From positions 4,737,457 to 4,801,456 of the forward strand of contig OX421503.1 of NCBI GenBank assembly GCA_949126835.1: a DNA stretch of 64,000 nucleotides, read 5' to 3'. This document shows, piece by piece, positions 55,636 through 64,000 of the stretch (its first letter is position 1; each line of letters opens with the position of its first letter). The notes below the pieces were generated by a model. That model was not told the DNA's origin, searched no databases, and saw nothing but the letters and a program-made list of their open reading frames with translations. Position numbers and translations under genes: made by a program. Source of the stretch: Anisus vortex. Lineage: Eukaryota > Mollusca > Gastropoda > Planorbidae.

Positions 55636-55939
55636 TTAGAAATACAACACAAAAACAACCTGTTGCAATACTCAGATAAACATAAAGACAAAAACACTTT
55701 TTATCCCTTAATGCGAGAACAAATGCACTCAAATACTCCTTCTGTCTGAGTGGCATCCTGGCATGGAATGCTTATTCTGAACCTGAACAGGAAAACCAAC
55801 ATCATTTAAAGCACTAATAAAAATGCAGGACTAGACTAAGATCGCGGATAAGCGTAGGACGCAATAGTTTTATGTATAGAAGGAGCATCTGTAATTGCAA
55901 GATAAGATATACAATAAATTTTTGGTTATGTCTAAGCAG

Positions 55940-56107
55940 TTTGGCTAATGCGTCTGCCCAGTTATGAGGGCAATCTGACCCAGGCCAAGAATGTAACGGA
56001 TGAAAGAATGGCGACCAACGGCACGAGTTACTGTTCTGCTTTGAGAATGGACGTTGCAAGGATAGAGCAGAGACCATGTTATTTACAGTATCCAGTACTG
56101 TGTAAAA
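55940..56107 (+). CDS. Lectin gene 2, exon 4: CTLD C-terminal half
   Basis: 168-nt exon with acceptor ttatgtctaagcag (ends 55939) and donor GTAAGA (56108), phase 1 on both sides. Residues 85-140 read VWLMRLPSYEGNLTQAKNVT, then DERMATNGTSYCSALRMDVA, then RIEQRPCYLQYPVLCK. It supplies the WL core and the last three CTLD cysteines (C116, C131, C139). Sequons at N96, N102 and N111 predict glycosylation. As in lectin gene 1, EPN/QPD and WND motifs are missing, so binding is probably not canonical sugar binding. The domain from C25 to C139 is 115 residues, a normal CTLD length. Confidence 0.9.
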
Positions 56108-56135
56108 GTAAGAGTTCTGTAATATATAGTTGTCT

Positions 56136-56614
56136 ACAAGCTAAATTGCCCGGCGTCGCCCGGGAGGAAACAAAACAGCCCTGTATAAGGTGCAGATAAA
56201 AAAATATTCTGAACTACAATAAACAGAAAGCTATAAATCTAATAATTAAAATAAATGGGTTTTTTTTTACTGAATACTTTTAGGAAAGTTATTTTAAATA
56301 AATATTGTAATCGGGTAAAAAATAGGCAAGTCTTTTTATTGAACAAAAATCTAAATTGCCCGGTGTTGCTTGTAGATTTGCAACCTTTTTTTTAAAAGTA
56401 ATATTAATTGAAAAAAAAAGGTAGAAAAAAGGTATAGACTAACTGGAGAATCGAACCCGGCTCGCTCTCATGGCAGTCTGATACGTTCTCCACTTAGCTA
56501 GCGAAGACAAATGTCCGAAGTAGAATATGAGACAATCAGGTCACGTGTCTTTAAATTACCTAATATTATTGATTGAACACACACAGTCTACTTTATATAT
56601 ATATAGAGAGAGAG
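56136..56614 (-). mobile_element. Helitron-like element with tRNA-like module, copy 2
   Basis: On the plus strand it starts acaagctaaattgcccgg with the hairpin cccggcgtcgcccggg, and ends in an AT/GA-rich tatatatatagagaga, so it reads on the minus strand. The tRNA-like module (56443-56507) carries gagaatcgaacccgg (B box complement) and cacttagctagcg (A box complement). It begins 29 bp after the donor of lectin exon 4. Confidence 0.6.
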
Positions 56615-56618
56615 ATTA

Positions 56619-58061
56619 GAGACCGACCGAAGCCAAATTTTTAGTTTCGGCCGAAAACGAAGACATACCGAATATTATACATTTACTTTCGGCCGAAACA
56701 GAAGCCGAAATCAAAAGTTAAACTACAACTTCGGCCGAAACCGAAAAATAAACCGAAAATACGAAACATATTATGTGTAATATTAACTTGTTAATGGGCA
56801 CTCTATTTGAGTAAACCATTCTTTGGAGTGATTAAATAATCCGTTAATATTAACTTCAGTCTTCTACTTCACATTCTCAAAACTATTTTCGGTTCTAAAT
56901 ATAATTATTTTTTTTACCCATTTTCGCTTCCCCTCTCAGCCCCGGGAAAAGTAAGTTATAGTTTGGAAAAGACTAATTTGCATTGATTATACAAAAAAAA
57001 TAATACGAAGGACCATTGATCCTTAGAACGTGGTGAAATCTTTAAAAAATATAGTTGTTTTTGGATTAGCAGAAGTCAAAAGCTGTAGTGTCATGAATTT
57101 AGACCTTTATAATTATAATATAAATCAGTGAATTTTATAACTATATTTTACCCACATTAAAAGAATATTTGTAGAATTGAATAAAATCCCAGACACATCT
57201 ATCTAGGGTTGATAGACGTCCGGCAAGAAAATTAACAGTTTTTGAAAAGAACCTTACATGCTCTGCAAAGTTGTTTTTTTAATTGCCCACGTTGCTTTTC
57301 AGTCTACATTAAATAAAATGTTAAGTCAGTTTTACTAATATACAATTATGGGCAGCTAATGTAATAAAACTGAACTGATTGTGGATTGTGAAACACTAAA
57401 TATGTCATTCTTTTTGTCTCTCTATGTCCTCCTTTTGAAGTCCAAGTATCTCGCAACCTTACGTCTATCGGTCTGTTTGTCTGTTAAAAATTGCAGTTTT
57501 TTTCTTTTCGAATACGTAGATCAAATGGCGTTAACATCTGCATTTGCTGTTGTATGTGCTTCTATCGCAAATTCACAATCAATATTCGGAATTTGAAAAA
57601 AAAACAAAAAAAAAACAATCTATAATTCGCCTCTGACAAAAGAGTGTTTGCAAGGAATATAATGTTAAGGAATTATTTTGTGCTAATCAAACAGGGTTTA
57701 CAAATATTTCTTCAGATAAAAAAATTAATAAATCGTGGGACACAGTTATGACTGATTTCTTCCCGAAATCCGGTTTCGTTTAACATCCCTACATCACACA
57801 GATTAATTAACAACAGTTTAACTAAATAAAAGTATCAATAAGCAGAGTAATAGATGCAGCAATAGCGTAGCATTATGAATTTTGAAAGTTAAAATAGATA
57901 TTCGGCTGATGACCGAAAGTCAATATCAGTTTCGGCCGAAACCGTAAACAAACCAAACATCAACCTTTTGGCTTCGGCCGAAACCGAAAACACTCCGAAA
58001 ACGTTTTTTTGCCTATTTTCGGCGCCGAAAACGAAGCAGAAACCGAATATCGGTCGGTCTC
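56619..58061. mobile_element. Element with TTCGGCCGAA subterminal palindromes
   Basis: The ends gagaccgaccga and tcggtcggtctc are exact inverted copies. Within about 170 bp of each end lie repeated copies of the palindrome TTCGGCCGAAA (three full copies at the left, two at the right) and CCGAAAACG-type motifs. The interior is AT-rich without a transposase. DNA transposon of uncertain superfamily; no target duplication could be fixed. Intron 4 of lectin gene 2. Confidence 0.75.
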
Positions 58062-58085
58062 CAATAGATATAAGTGTGTGTGTGT

Positions 58086-58262
58086 GTGTACAGCGAGCTT
58101 GAGATGTTGCTGCCGCGGTAGATGTAATCCTCGACAACATCCAAAGTGTCTCCCTCAGTGGAGATAGCTGGAAGGCGCATGCTATGGATAAACCATGATA
58201 ACAGAATGTGCTCGGAAGGTCCCCCAAGAGCCCCTGCTTTATGGAGAGATGGCAGCTGGAAC
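58086..58262 (-). mobile_element. LINE D fragment, minus orientation
   Basis: The minus-strand frame reads MRLPAISTEGDTLDVVEDYI then YRGSNISSSL, a conserved post-RT block of RTE-type LINEs. Intron 4 of lectin gene 2. Confidence 0.65.
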
Positions 58263-58500
58263 AAGAAAAAGAAAACGACCTTGCCTGCGTTTTAAAGACG
58301 TTTGTAAAAAAAAAAAAAGGGATGCTACTGGTACATCACAAAACGTCGGAGGGCCTTGCTGAGGAACTCTCCTCCAGGTACGCGAGGTCAATTCAGTTAC
58401 AGAAGCCACCCTCACAGAAAAGAATGAAGAAAAGCGAAACAGGAGAAAATCGAGGGGCAGAGGAAAAGCAGGCTGCGCCATCGTCCCTTGAGGACGGGAG
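58255..58500 (+). mobile_element. LINE D fragment, plus orientation
   Basis: Encodes GTRKRKRPCLRFKDVCKKKK and, after shifts, NSVTEATLTEKNEEK. It abuts the preceding LINE D piece head to head, implying an inversion during insertion or two events. Confidence 0.6.
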
Positions 58501-58609
58501 GATGCCATTTATATATATAGTGTGTTTGACTGTGTAATGCAGTTTTATTACTTAGGTCGCTTCTTTCTTCTTCGAAGTTTTAGTAATTATGTTGCGGAGT
58601 TAAAAAGCA

Positions 58610-58920
58610 TTTCTTCTTGTTCTTCATTGTACTGTGGATCCCCCGTTAGACCCGAGGAAAAAGTCCACAATGAAATGGTGATATGATTACGCATGCTCTG
58701 GGATCAATTGTGTTCATTACGGCGGAGTTTGATTGTGGGTATTTAGTCCGATTCTTCAGTGAAAATTTGAAAGCGGGTACAGAGGGGGTGGGGGCAGTTT
58801 TGGAGGCTTGGTCCAGTGTGCTCCACAGTCTAGTGTTAGGTGTAAAAAAAAAAAGACACTTTGTGTAAATGTTGGTGCGTGCGTGTAAAAAACACATTTT
58901 GAGCTGATGACCTCCGATGT
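58610..58920 (-). mobile_element. LINE 3' fragment, family C
   Basis: The minus-strand frame reads ARTNIYTKCLFFFTPNTRLW then STLDQ, FKFSLKNRTKYPQ. Nucleotides gtactgtggatccccc and gaggaaaaagtccacaat match copies at 28.1 and 38.6 kb. Confidence 0.7.
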
Positions 58921-59074
58921 TATAGTCTAATAAGTGTAAATAGAAATAAAAAACGGCTTCACATTTAGTTTTTAATAGATTTGTTTTTTAATCAATATAT
59001 TCTGAAAGCTATTTCTGTGACAGTAATAATAATTAGTATTTGTGAATAAATGATTAATATGTATTTATTTACAG

Positions 59075-59128
59075 CCAATAAAAGATCCGAAACAATGGAG
59101 ATACGTCGCTATTTAATGAAGAGACAAG
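59075..59128 (+). CDS. Lectin gene 2, exon 5: short basic segment
   Basis: Candidate 54-nt exon with acceptor tatttatttacag (ends 59074) and donor G/GTCTGT (59129). Phase 1 on both sides, so it can be skipped without a frame change. Encodes TNKRSETMEIRRYLMKRQ after the CTLD. It is hydrophilic and basic and may be a stalk or juxtamembrane piece. The donor is weaker than those of the other exons, so the call is tentative. Confidence 0.5.
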
Positions 59129-59389
59129 GTCTGTAGTAAAACGTTTTTAAATAAACTCGTATCTTTACTATTGTAATAGACTAAGCTAAGACCTGATTCC
59201 TTTATTGGAGACTGGAAAGAATTACGTTGAATAAACATAATATATAATTTAACATTATATCAGATCTCTGATTGATATAATAATATGTGATTGACATTAA
59301 TGAAAAGAGAGAGCACATTGATACATTGAGTAAGATAGATATATGGAAGATAGACCATAGATAGATTACAGAATCTGCCGAGGTCGCAT

Positions 59390-59600
59390 TGGGTGTAGCA
59401 AATGTCATGTGTTCTAAACATGGAGAACGCTAGGATTTGTGTCCTGAGACTATCCAGATTCAATGGGTAACTGCGAATAGAAAGGGAAAATAAAGGCAGT
59501 AGGGCACCGCAATGGCCACACAATCTTCTTGTGTTTCGTGGCCAAAGAAACCTGTAAATGCTGCTTTTCTGGCCCTATGCATCGAACTGGTCTGACGAGA
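59390..59600 (+). repeat. SINE copy, diverged
   Basis: gagactatccagattcaatg, agtagggcaccgcaatggcc, cttgtgtttcgtggccaaag and tggccctatgcatcgaactg follow the SINE body order. Intron 5 of lectin gene 2. Confidence 0.55.
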
Positions 59601-59931
59601 ATTGTGTTCCTAATTTTTAAACAAATATACAGATAATAAATGTAGATATATCCCTTTAAATGTTTAGGCCCAAATTATTTTAACAATGTTTTTCATGGAA
59701 TCATCACTTTGCCTATCTACATTCAACTTATCCCTTAGTCTTCTGGAAGGTCGGGATTTCAGACTCGGGATGTAAACTACCCTCTTTTATTAGAATCGAT
59801 TTCCTGCACCTTTCAAAGCACAAATTTAAACCCCCAACCATTGAACAATGTTGTCACTAAATCTTGTTGTTGTTTTTTTTTTTATGTCATTCTTTTTTGC
59901 TTGGCGACTTGCAAGATCCACGTAGCGTGCG

Positions 59932-60222
59932 AGACTTTGTGATCATGTGATCAGGCCAAAATGATTAGCCATTTTCGGGTAGCTCAAAATGATAGAGTAA
60001 TTAAGCCTCTACAAGCTCGTTGGGACAAGACTTTGTGATCATGTGATGTGGCCAAAACGATTAGCCATATTCGGGTAGCTCAAATTGATTGAGAAATTGA
60101 GCCTTTTACAAAGTCGTTGGCACAAGACTTTGTGATCATGTGATGTGGCCAAAACGATAAGCTATATTAGGGCTGCTCGGAATAGCTTGAAGATTTAAGT
60201 CTCTTACAAGAACTTTGGAGAT
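59932..60222. repeat. Three tandem 96/97-bp repeats
   Basis: Units start agactttgtgatcatgtgat at 59932, 60028 and 60125. Each contains ggccaaaa, gatta/gataa, gggtagctc or gggctgctc, and ends near ttgg. The third is the most diverged. Intron 5 of lectin gene 2. Confidence 0.9.
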
Positions 60223-60491
60223 GTGGTCTCCGTAGCAGATGCCTATAACGCTTTGGGAAACCATTTCATATCCATTCCATTTATTCTTCTTCTAAGTTCT
60301 GATGTCACGGGATTTGTGGCAATCATGCAAGAGCATGGAGTAGACTAGCTAGCGCACCATTCAGATTTTGAAGCAGGGACCAATATTATTGTTATTTTAT
60401 ATTGTCTTTAGAATATTGTAATTATAAATTTTAAACAATCCAGAATTAGCTAGTATAGAACGAATTATTTTATTGTGTTTTTTCTTTCTAG

Positions 60492-60527
60492 AAAATACTG
60501 ATTCCAACATGCAAGCTCCAGGAAATG
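60492..60527 (+). CDS. Lectin gene 2, exon 6: 36-nt micro-exon
   Basis: Candidate exon with acceptor ttttctttctag (ends 60491) and donor G/GTAAGT (60528), phase 1 on both sides. Encodes ENTDSNMQAPGN, hydrophilic. Splice sites are strong and the phase agrees with exon 5. The transcript must continue, because no stop has occurred. I could not find the next exon or a membrane helix in the remaining 3.4 kb, so the gene probably runs past the window. Confidence 0.55.
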
Positions 60528-60731
60528 GTAAGTTTGTTTTTTTTCTATCATGTAGCACATTATACTGTAGATGGATAAACGACGCTGTGGTGTTGTGTCT
60601 ACGCGCTCTACACCCCTCTGATTGTCTTGTTTGTTAACTGGCCCTGTGGCTTAAATCAAGAGATAGATTTTATAGATAACTGAACAGAAGAATGTCAGTT
60701 TATCCCTACATAATAGGCGTTTTAGGTAGAT

Positions 60732-61213
60732 CAAAGACTATAATAAAATGGACCGCATGCTCTATTTTTAGATCTTAAGATTGTTTTCCGTGCGCAGCCA
60801 TTAACACTGTCCAAAGCTTGCCTAAATACTTCCGCTGCATACAACTTTCAATTTTCATCTTAATTTGAGTTCTAATCTTATATAGTCTAATAAGGACGCT
60901 ACTTCTGTAAATGCATTCTTATACAATTGTACATAGTATAGTAATAAAACGACGAAATTTAAAAATGTAAACATTTAGTTTTACAAATACATTATTAATT
61001 GATTCAATTTACCTCAAATATTCCTTTAAATTATCCGACAACAGCTGGCAACTGTGATAGCCCTAGTTTACAGCTTTACATTGATAAAATCATAGCGAAT
61101 TACTAAACCGGGAGTCTATTATAAGTTCGTGTTTGGAAAACAGAAGTTTTCGAGTCATCAAAACACAGAAATTTTAATATGAAAGCAAGCAGCCCATTTA
61201 ACTATAGTATTTG
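60732..61213. mobile_element. MITE family B, copy with internal insertion
   Basis: Starts caaagactataataaaatgg and ends ccatttaactatagtatttg. The family sequence breaks at about 60870 and resumes at about 61081 (gataaaatcatagcgaatta), so about 210 bp of unrelated sequence is inserted. Confidence 0.75.
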
Positions 61214-61220
61214 GATACAT

Positions 61221-61504
61221 CAAAGAATATAATAAGATGAACGGCTTGCTTTAATAATTCCTCTATTTATGACTCGAATGACTTTCGGAATTCCCGATTC
61301 CCCTTTGCACTGTACACTTCCGTGTTATTTAATAGCTATGAACATTTTTTTAATAAAATCGAAAGTTGTAGGCCTATACAGCCGAAACATTTAGACAAAC
61401 AAAGGAGCGAAGTAGTCATTTAGACAGCGTTATTGGCTGCGCACGGAAAAAGAACACATAAGCTCTAAAAATATAACAAGTGGTCCATCTTATTATAGTC
61501 TTTG
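61221..61504. mobile_element. MITE family B, adjacent copy
   Basis: Ends caaagaatataataagatg and catcttattatagtctttgg. Internal gctgcgcacggaaaaagaac lies near its right end, opposite to the preceding copy, so the pair is inverted and only 7 bp apart. Confidence 0.85.
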
Positions 61505-62190
61505 GTTACATACATTTTCAGAGGAGACTACACCGTTCTGAAATATGTTTTATTTTCGTTGTTCTGGCATTGACAACGTTGTAGGACTAGTATTTGTTTT
61601 TAAGTATTTTACCCCAATATTATTTACTAATTAATGGTGTTTCTAATTCGTATCGGGATAATGTCCACAAGCTATTGCTTCCAATAACCGCGCTCTTTCC
61701 TTCGAAATAATTTTTGGTAAATTGTATAATATAGTTTAATTAAGTTCCATCATTCTTTTATTCATGACATGTTTAATATATTAGTATCATGAAACGTATT
61801 GTATCAAAACACCTAGTTTCATTTAATATTTATTTTATTATTAATATTTCTGTCGTTATAATTGTATTATAATTTTATTATGTTTGTTTTTTTGTAATGT
61901 TTCGACAACGTAAGGGTTAGAGGTACAAGGGAGGGACAGCCTAACAAGTGGGTAGAATAGGTTCTCAGGGCGTTTATAACCAGTCCGGCATGCGAATTAC
62001 CTTTCCCCCAATCTCCACAATTAATTCTCTGCTATTTATTACAGTATAGTTCAAAGTCCATTCTTTTGCCAATCTGAGATGTACTCCCCGCGTCTCATTC
62101 TCCGTCACCTTACTTTTTTCTATTCTCACCCCACCCCCCCCCCCCCATCGCCACAGGCACCCTTAACAAGTCACCCTGCCCTGAGTGCCA
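61505..62190. other. No feature recognised
   Basis: AT-rich with a C-run at 62132-62147. I searched for a phase-1 exon continuing lectin gene 2 and found none that I could support. Confidence 0.35.
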
Positions 62191-62194
62191 TGGC

Positions 62195-62322
62195 ACTCAA
62201 TTTCTTGTAGATGAGACTTGGATTATTGTTGTTGTTGTTTTTTGGGGTTTCTTGTGCGTGCCTATGAAAAATATTTCTGCGTGCCAAGTCTTGATACGCG
62301 TGCCGATTGTTGCTGTACCCTG
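62195..62322. repeat. hAT MITE fragment
   Basis: caatttcttgtagatgagac, ttctgcgtgccaagtcttga and cgcgtgccgattgttgctgt then accctg: the right half of the GGTCGGCAACC family. A further left-end scrap (gagggatcggcaacc) lies at 62453. Confidence 0.6.
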
Positions 62323-62697
62323 ATATATATGGTACTAAACATAAAATAATACTCCGACGATAATCTAATATTAACTGATTTAATCGATGATGAACTAACT
62401 CGACAAAACAACAACATCAATATACATCAATAATCCAATTGATGATCTAGAAGAGGGATCGGCAACCTTCATATTATGCTAACATTATTATAATTTAGGT
62501 CTTAATGCCATAATTTATTAGTTTAATCCTTAACACCGTCCTAGACATATTGACCAACCAAAGTAAGTGGCTTAGCCTAGTAATTTTATTTATGAAAAAA
62601 AGCGAAGTAATCGGGAGATGACATGTACATTTTAAGTTTTCACTAATTATCCCCCTTTGATAACATTGTATCTCACAATTCATAAAGCATATAATAT

Positions 62698-63182
62698 CTC
62701 TCTATATATAAAGATCGTGTTTGTGTCCCCACGGATCCCTATTGGTCAATTTGAAAACACGTGAGTTTGTCTCACTTACCTATTTAGGCCTAGGCCTATA
62801 TACTGTCTAATAACTTTTCACATCGGACATGTGTCTTTGCTAGCTCAGTGGTTATCGAAGAGGACTGCATTGCGGGCGATCCGGGGTTCGATTCTCCAGT
62901 TAGACTATACTTTTTGTTTTTACAATTATTTTTTCAAACTTTTAAAAACAAAAAAAAACATTGTAAATCTACGGACAATTTAGATTTTTGTTAATAAAAA
63001 TACTTGCCTATTTTTTTATCCGATTGCAATATTTATTTTAAATTACTTTCCTAAAAGTCTTCAGTAAAAAAATAATATTAAATATTTATAACTTTCTTTT
63101 AATTGTAGTTTATACAATTTGTATCTGCACATTACATAGTCCTGTTCTTTTTCACCCGGGCAACGCCGGGCAATTTAGCTTG
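62698..63182 (+). mobile_element. Helitron-like element with tRNA-like module, copy 3
   Basis: Begins ctctctatatataaagatcg, typical of Helitron 5' ends. It finishes with the hairpin cccgggcaacgccggg (63155-63170) and atttagcttg a few bases on. The tRNA-like module at 62835-62899 has A box tagctcagtgg, then ggactgcattgcgggcgat, then B box ggttcgattctcc; by eye it is closest to tRNA-Cys. No Rep/helicase frame. The Helitron assignment rests on the terminal architecture only. Confidence 0.65.
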
Positions 63183-63299
63183 TATAATATATAGGGGCCT
63201 ATCATACAACAATATAGAATAAAGATGCTAAAACTAAACAAAAAAATGTAAACGAATTGTAGTCATTCATTTCTCTCTCATTTTGACGGGTAAAGGAGC

Positions 63300-63960
63300 T
63301 AGCATAATATTTAATTATTTTATTTCTATAGCGCTGCCAACAAACATAATGTAAGCTCAGGGCGCATTTAACATTAAGCAACAAACCACTAGAAACACGG
63401 ATGTAATCTCTAGGCTTCACAATATCAAACTAATTACTAATTTTAAAACTTCGCAAACATAGGACAAAGCAAATAAATATAGCATTAACAGACCTAATAT
63501 ACAAGTAAAACAATAGGGCTCTAAAAATTGGTAAATATTAAAATAATATTTGTTTTCAAGTTATTCTTAAAAGTTACGGTAGAACTTGTGAGAACTTGGA
63601 TAGGAAGTAGATTACATATTTTTGAAACAGTTCTTAAGAACTATCTCAGGCCAACGGTTAACAGAGAGAACAGGGCACCTCCGGAAGCGAGGAGTCGGCG
63701 GAACGAAGTGTTCTTCGCGGAACACAGGGTATGATTAGTTCCTTGAGATTGGACGGTATCTCATTGTTAATAGGGCGCTGTTGGAAAAATATCGCCACTG
63801 TGTATTCAATTCTGGCTCCCACAGGGAGCCAATTGAGACGACGCAGGATCGTGCCTTGACTTCCGCATAACCAGCCGGTCGGCACTGTTTTGAATACACT
63901 GCAATTTATATATATATATATATTGTTTAAGGGACAAACGTTTTGAGAAGTGTGTCCGGT
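63300..63960 (-). mobile_element. CR1-like LINE 3' portion, family B
   Basis: The minus strand encodes LRRLNWLPVGARIEYTVAIF and VPRRTLRSADSSLPEVPCS, then after a frameshift a degraded LWNLLP block (63540-63680), then the family 3' UTR (tttctatagcgctgccaaca on the plus strand). This is the longest family B coding stretch in the window. It probably continues past 63960. Confidence 0.8.
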
Positions 63961-64000
63961 GATGGACCAGAGGCAGCTCCAACCGGTAATAAATTTTATA

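Larger units (their letters stand above)
53900..55915 (+). mobile_element. LINE family A copy split by a hAT insertion
   Basis: The left part (53900-54116) encodes, with breaks, QYASSVLPPSTKENI and RDARFITSEYSQLTRVEPK, a conserved LINE region. The right part (55640-55915) contains the end: aacctgttgcaatactcaga, gagtggcatcctggcatgga and a gcaagataagata tail. A 1.5-kb hAT element lies between them. The whole composite fills most of intron 3 of lectin gene 2. Confidence 0.7.

Noticed and set aside
61505..61545. Possible terminal exon of lectin gene 2 after tttcag at 61520
   Set aside because: It would add only a few residues before a stop, directly beside a MITE end, with no supporting feature.
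62835..62899. Possible functional tRNA-Cys gene
   Set aside because: The A and B boxes are present, but the acceptor stem and variable region do not pair, and the same module recurs inside two other Helitron-like copies.

Overview
This window is AT-rich eukaryotic DNA with widely spaced small exons, GT/AG introns and a dense load of decayed transposons. Most of the long reading frames are repeats or transposon fragments, not genes. Lectin-type genes, a PA-clan protease-like gene, tRNA-derived SINEs and many LINE 3' ends suggest an invertebrate, most likely a mollusc and probably a gastropod. That placement is inference from the style of the sequence; no species marker is present.

I can support three host genes by joining exons whose splice sites and reading phases agree. 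(1) On the minus strand, at 13609-10854, three exons encode the second half of a C-type-lectin-like domain (CTLD), then a transmembrane helix and a short cytoplasmic tail. Its 5' exons were not found. (2) On the minus strand, at 29893-25646, three exons give a complete 389-residue protein. It has a basic N-terminal region and a chymotrypsin-fold (PA clan) domain with a plausible His-Asp-Ser triad. (3) On the plus strand, at 50328-60527, six exons encode a signal peptide, one complete CTLD and two short in-phase exons; the gene runs off the part I could resolve. The two lectin genes point in opposite directions and share a 100-nt CTLD exon with identical intron phases, so they look like old paralogues on either side of the protease-like gene.

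Layout: 0-10.4 kb holds hAT-type MITEs, a 45-bp minisatellite, a LINE with a reverse transcriptase frame (about 2.97-5.09 kb), and a mariner-like MITE (6980-8412) that hosts three further repeats. 10.4-13.6 kb is the minus lectin gene. 13.7-25.6 kb is repeats: a 1.1-kb GT-rich tract, two hAT-type insertions with perfect 8-bp target duplications (19234-21404 and 23051-24302), and one copy of a perfect foldback element. 25.6-29.9 kb is the protease-like gene. 30-50 kb is gene-poor and contains LINE 3' ends, SINEs and several MITE families. 50.3-60.5 kb is the plus-strand lectin gene, its introns filled with LINE, hAT, Helitron-like and other insertions. 60.5-64 kb is again MITEs, a Helitron-like copy and a CR1-like LINE fragment.

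The genes do not form an operon. A transmembrane lectin, an intracellular protease-like protein and a glycosylated lectin with a signal peptide would fit an innate-recognition neighbourhood, but that functional link is speculation. Coordinates of exons and of elements with target duplications are base-level readings; boundaries of decayed repeats are approximate.
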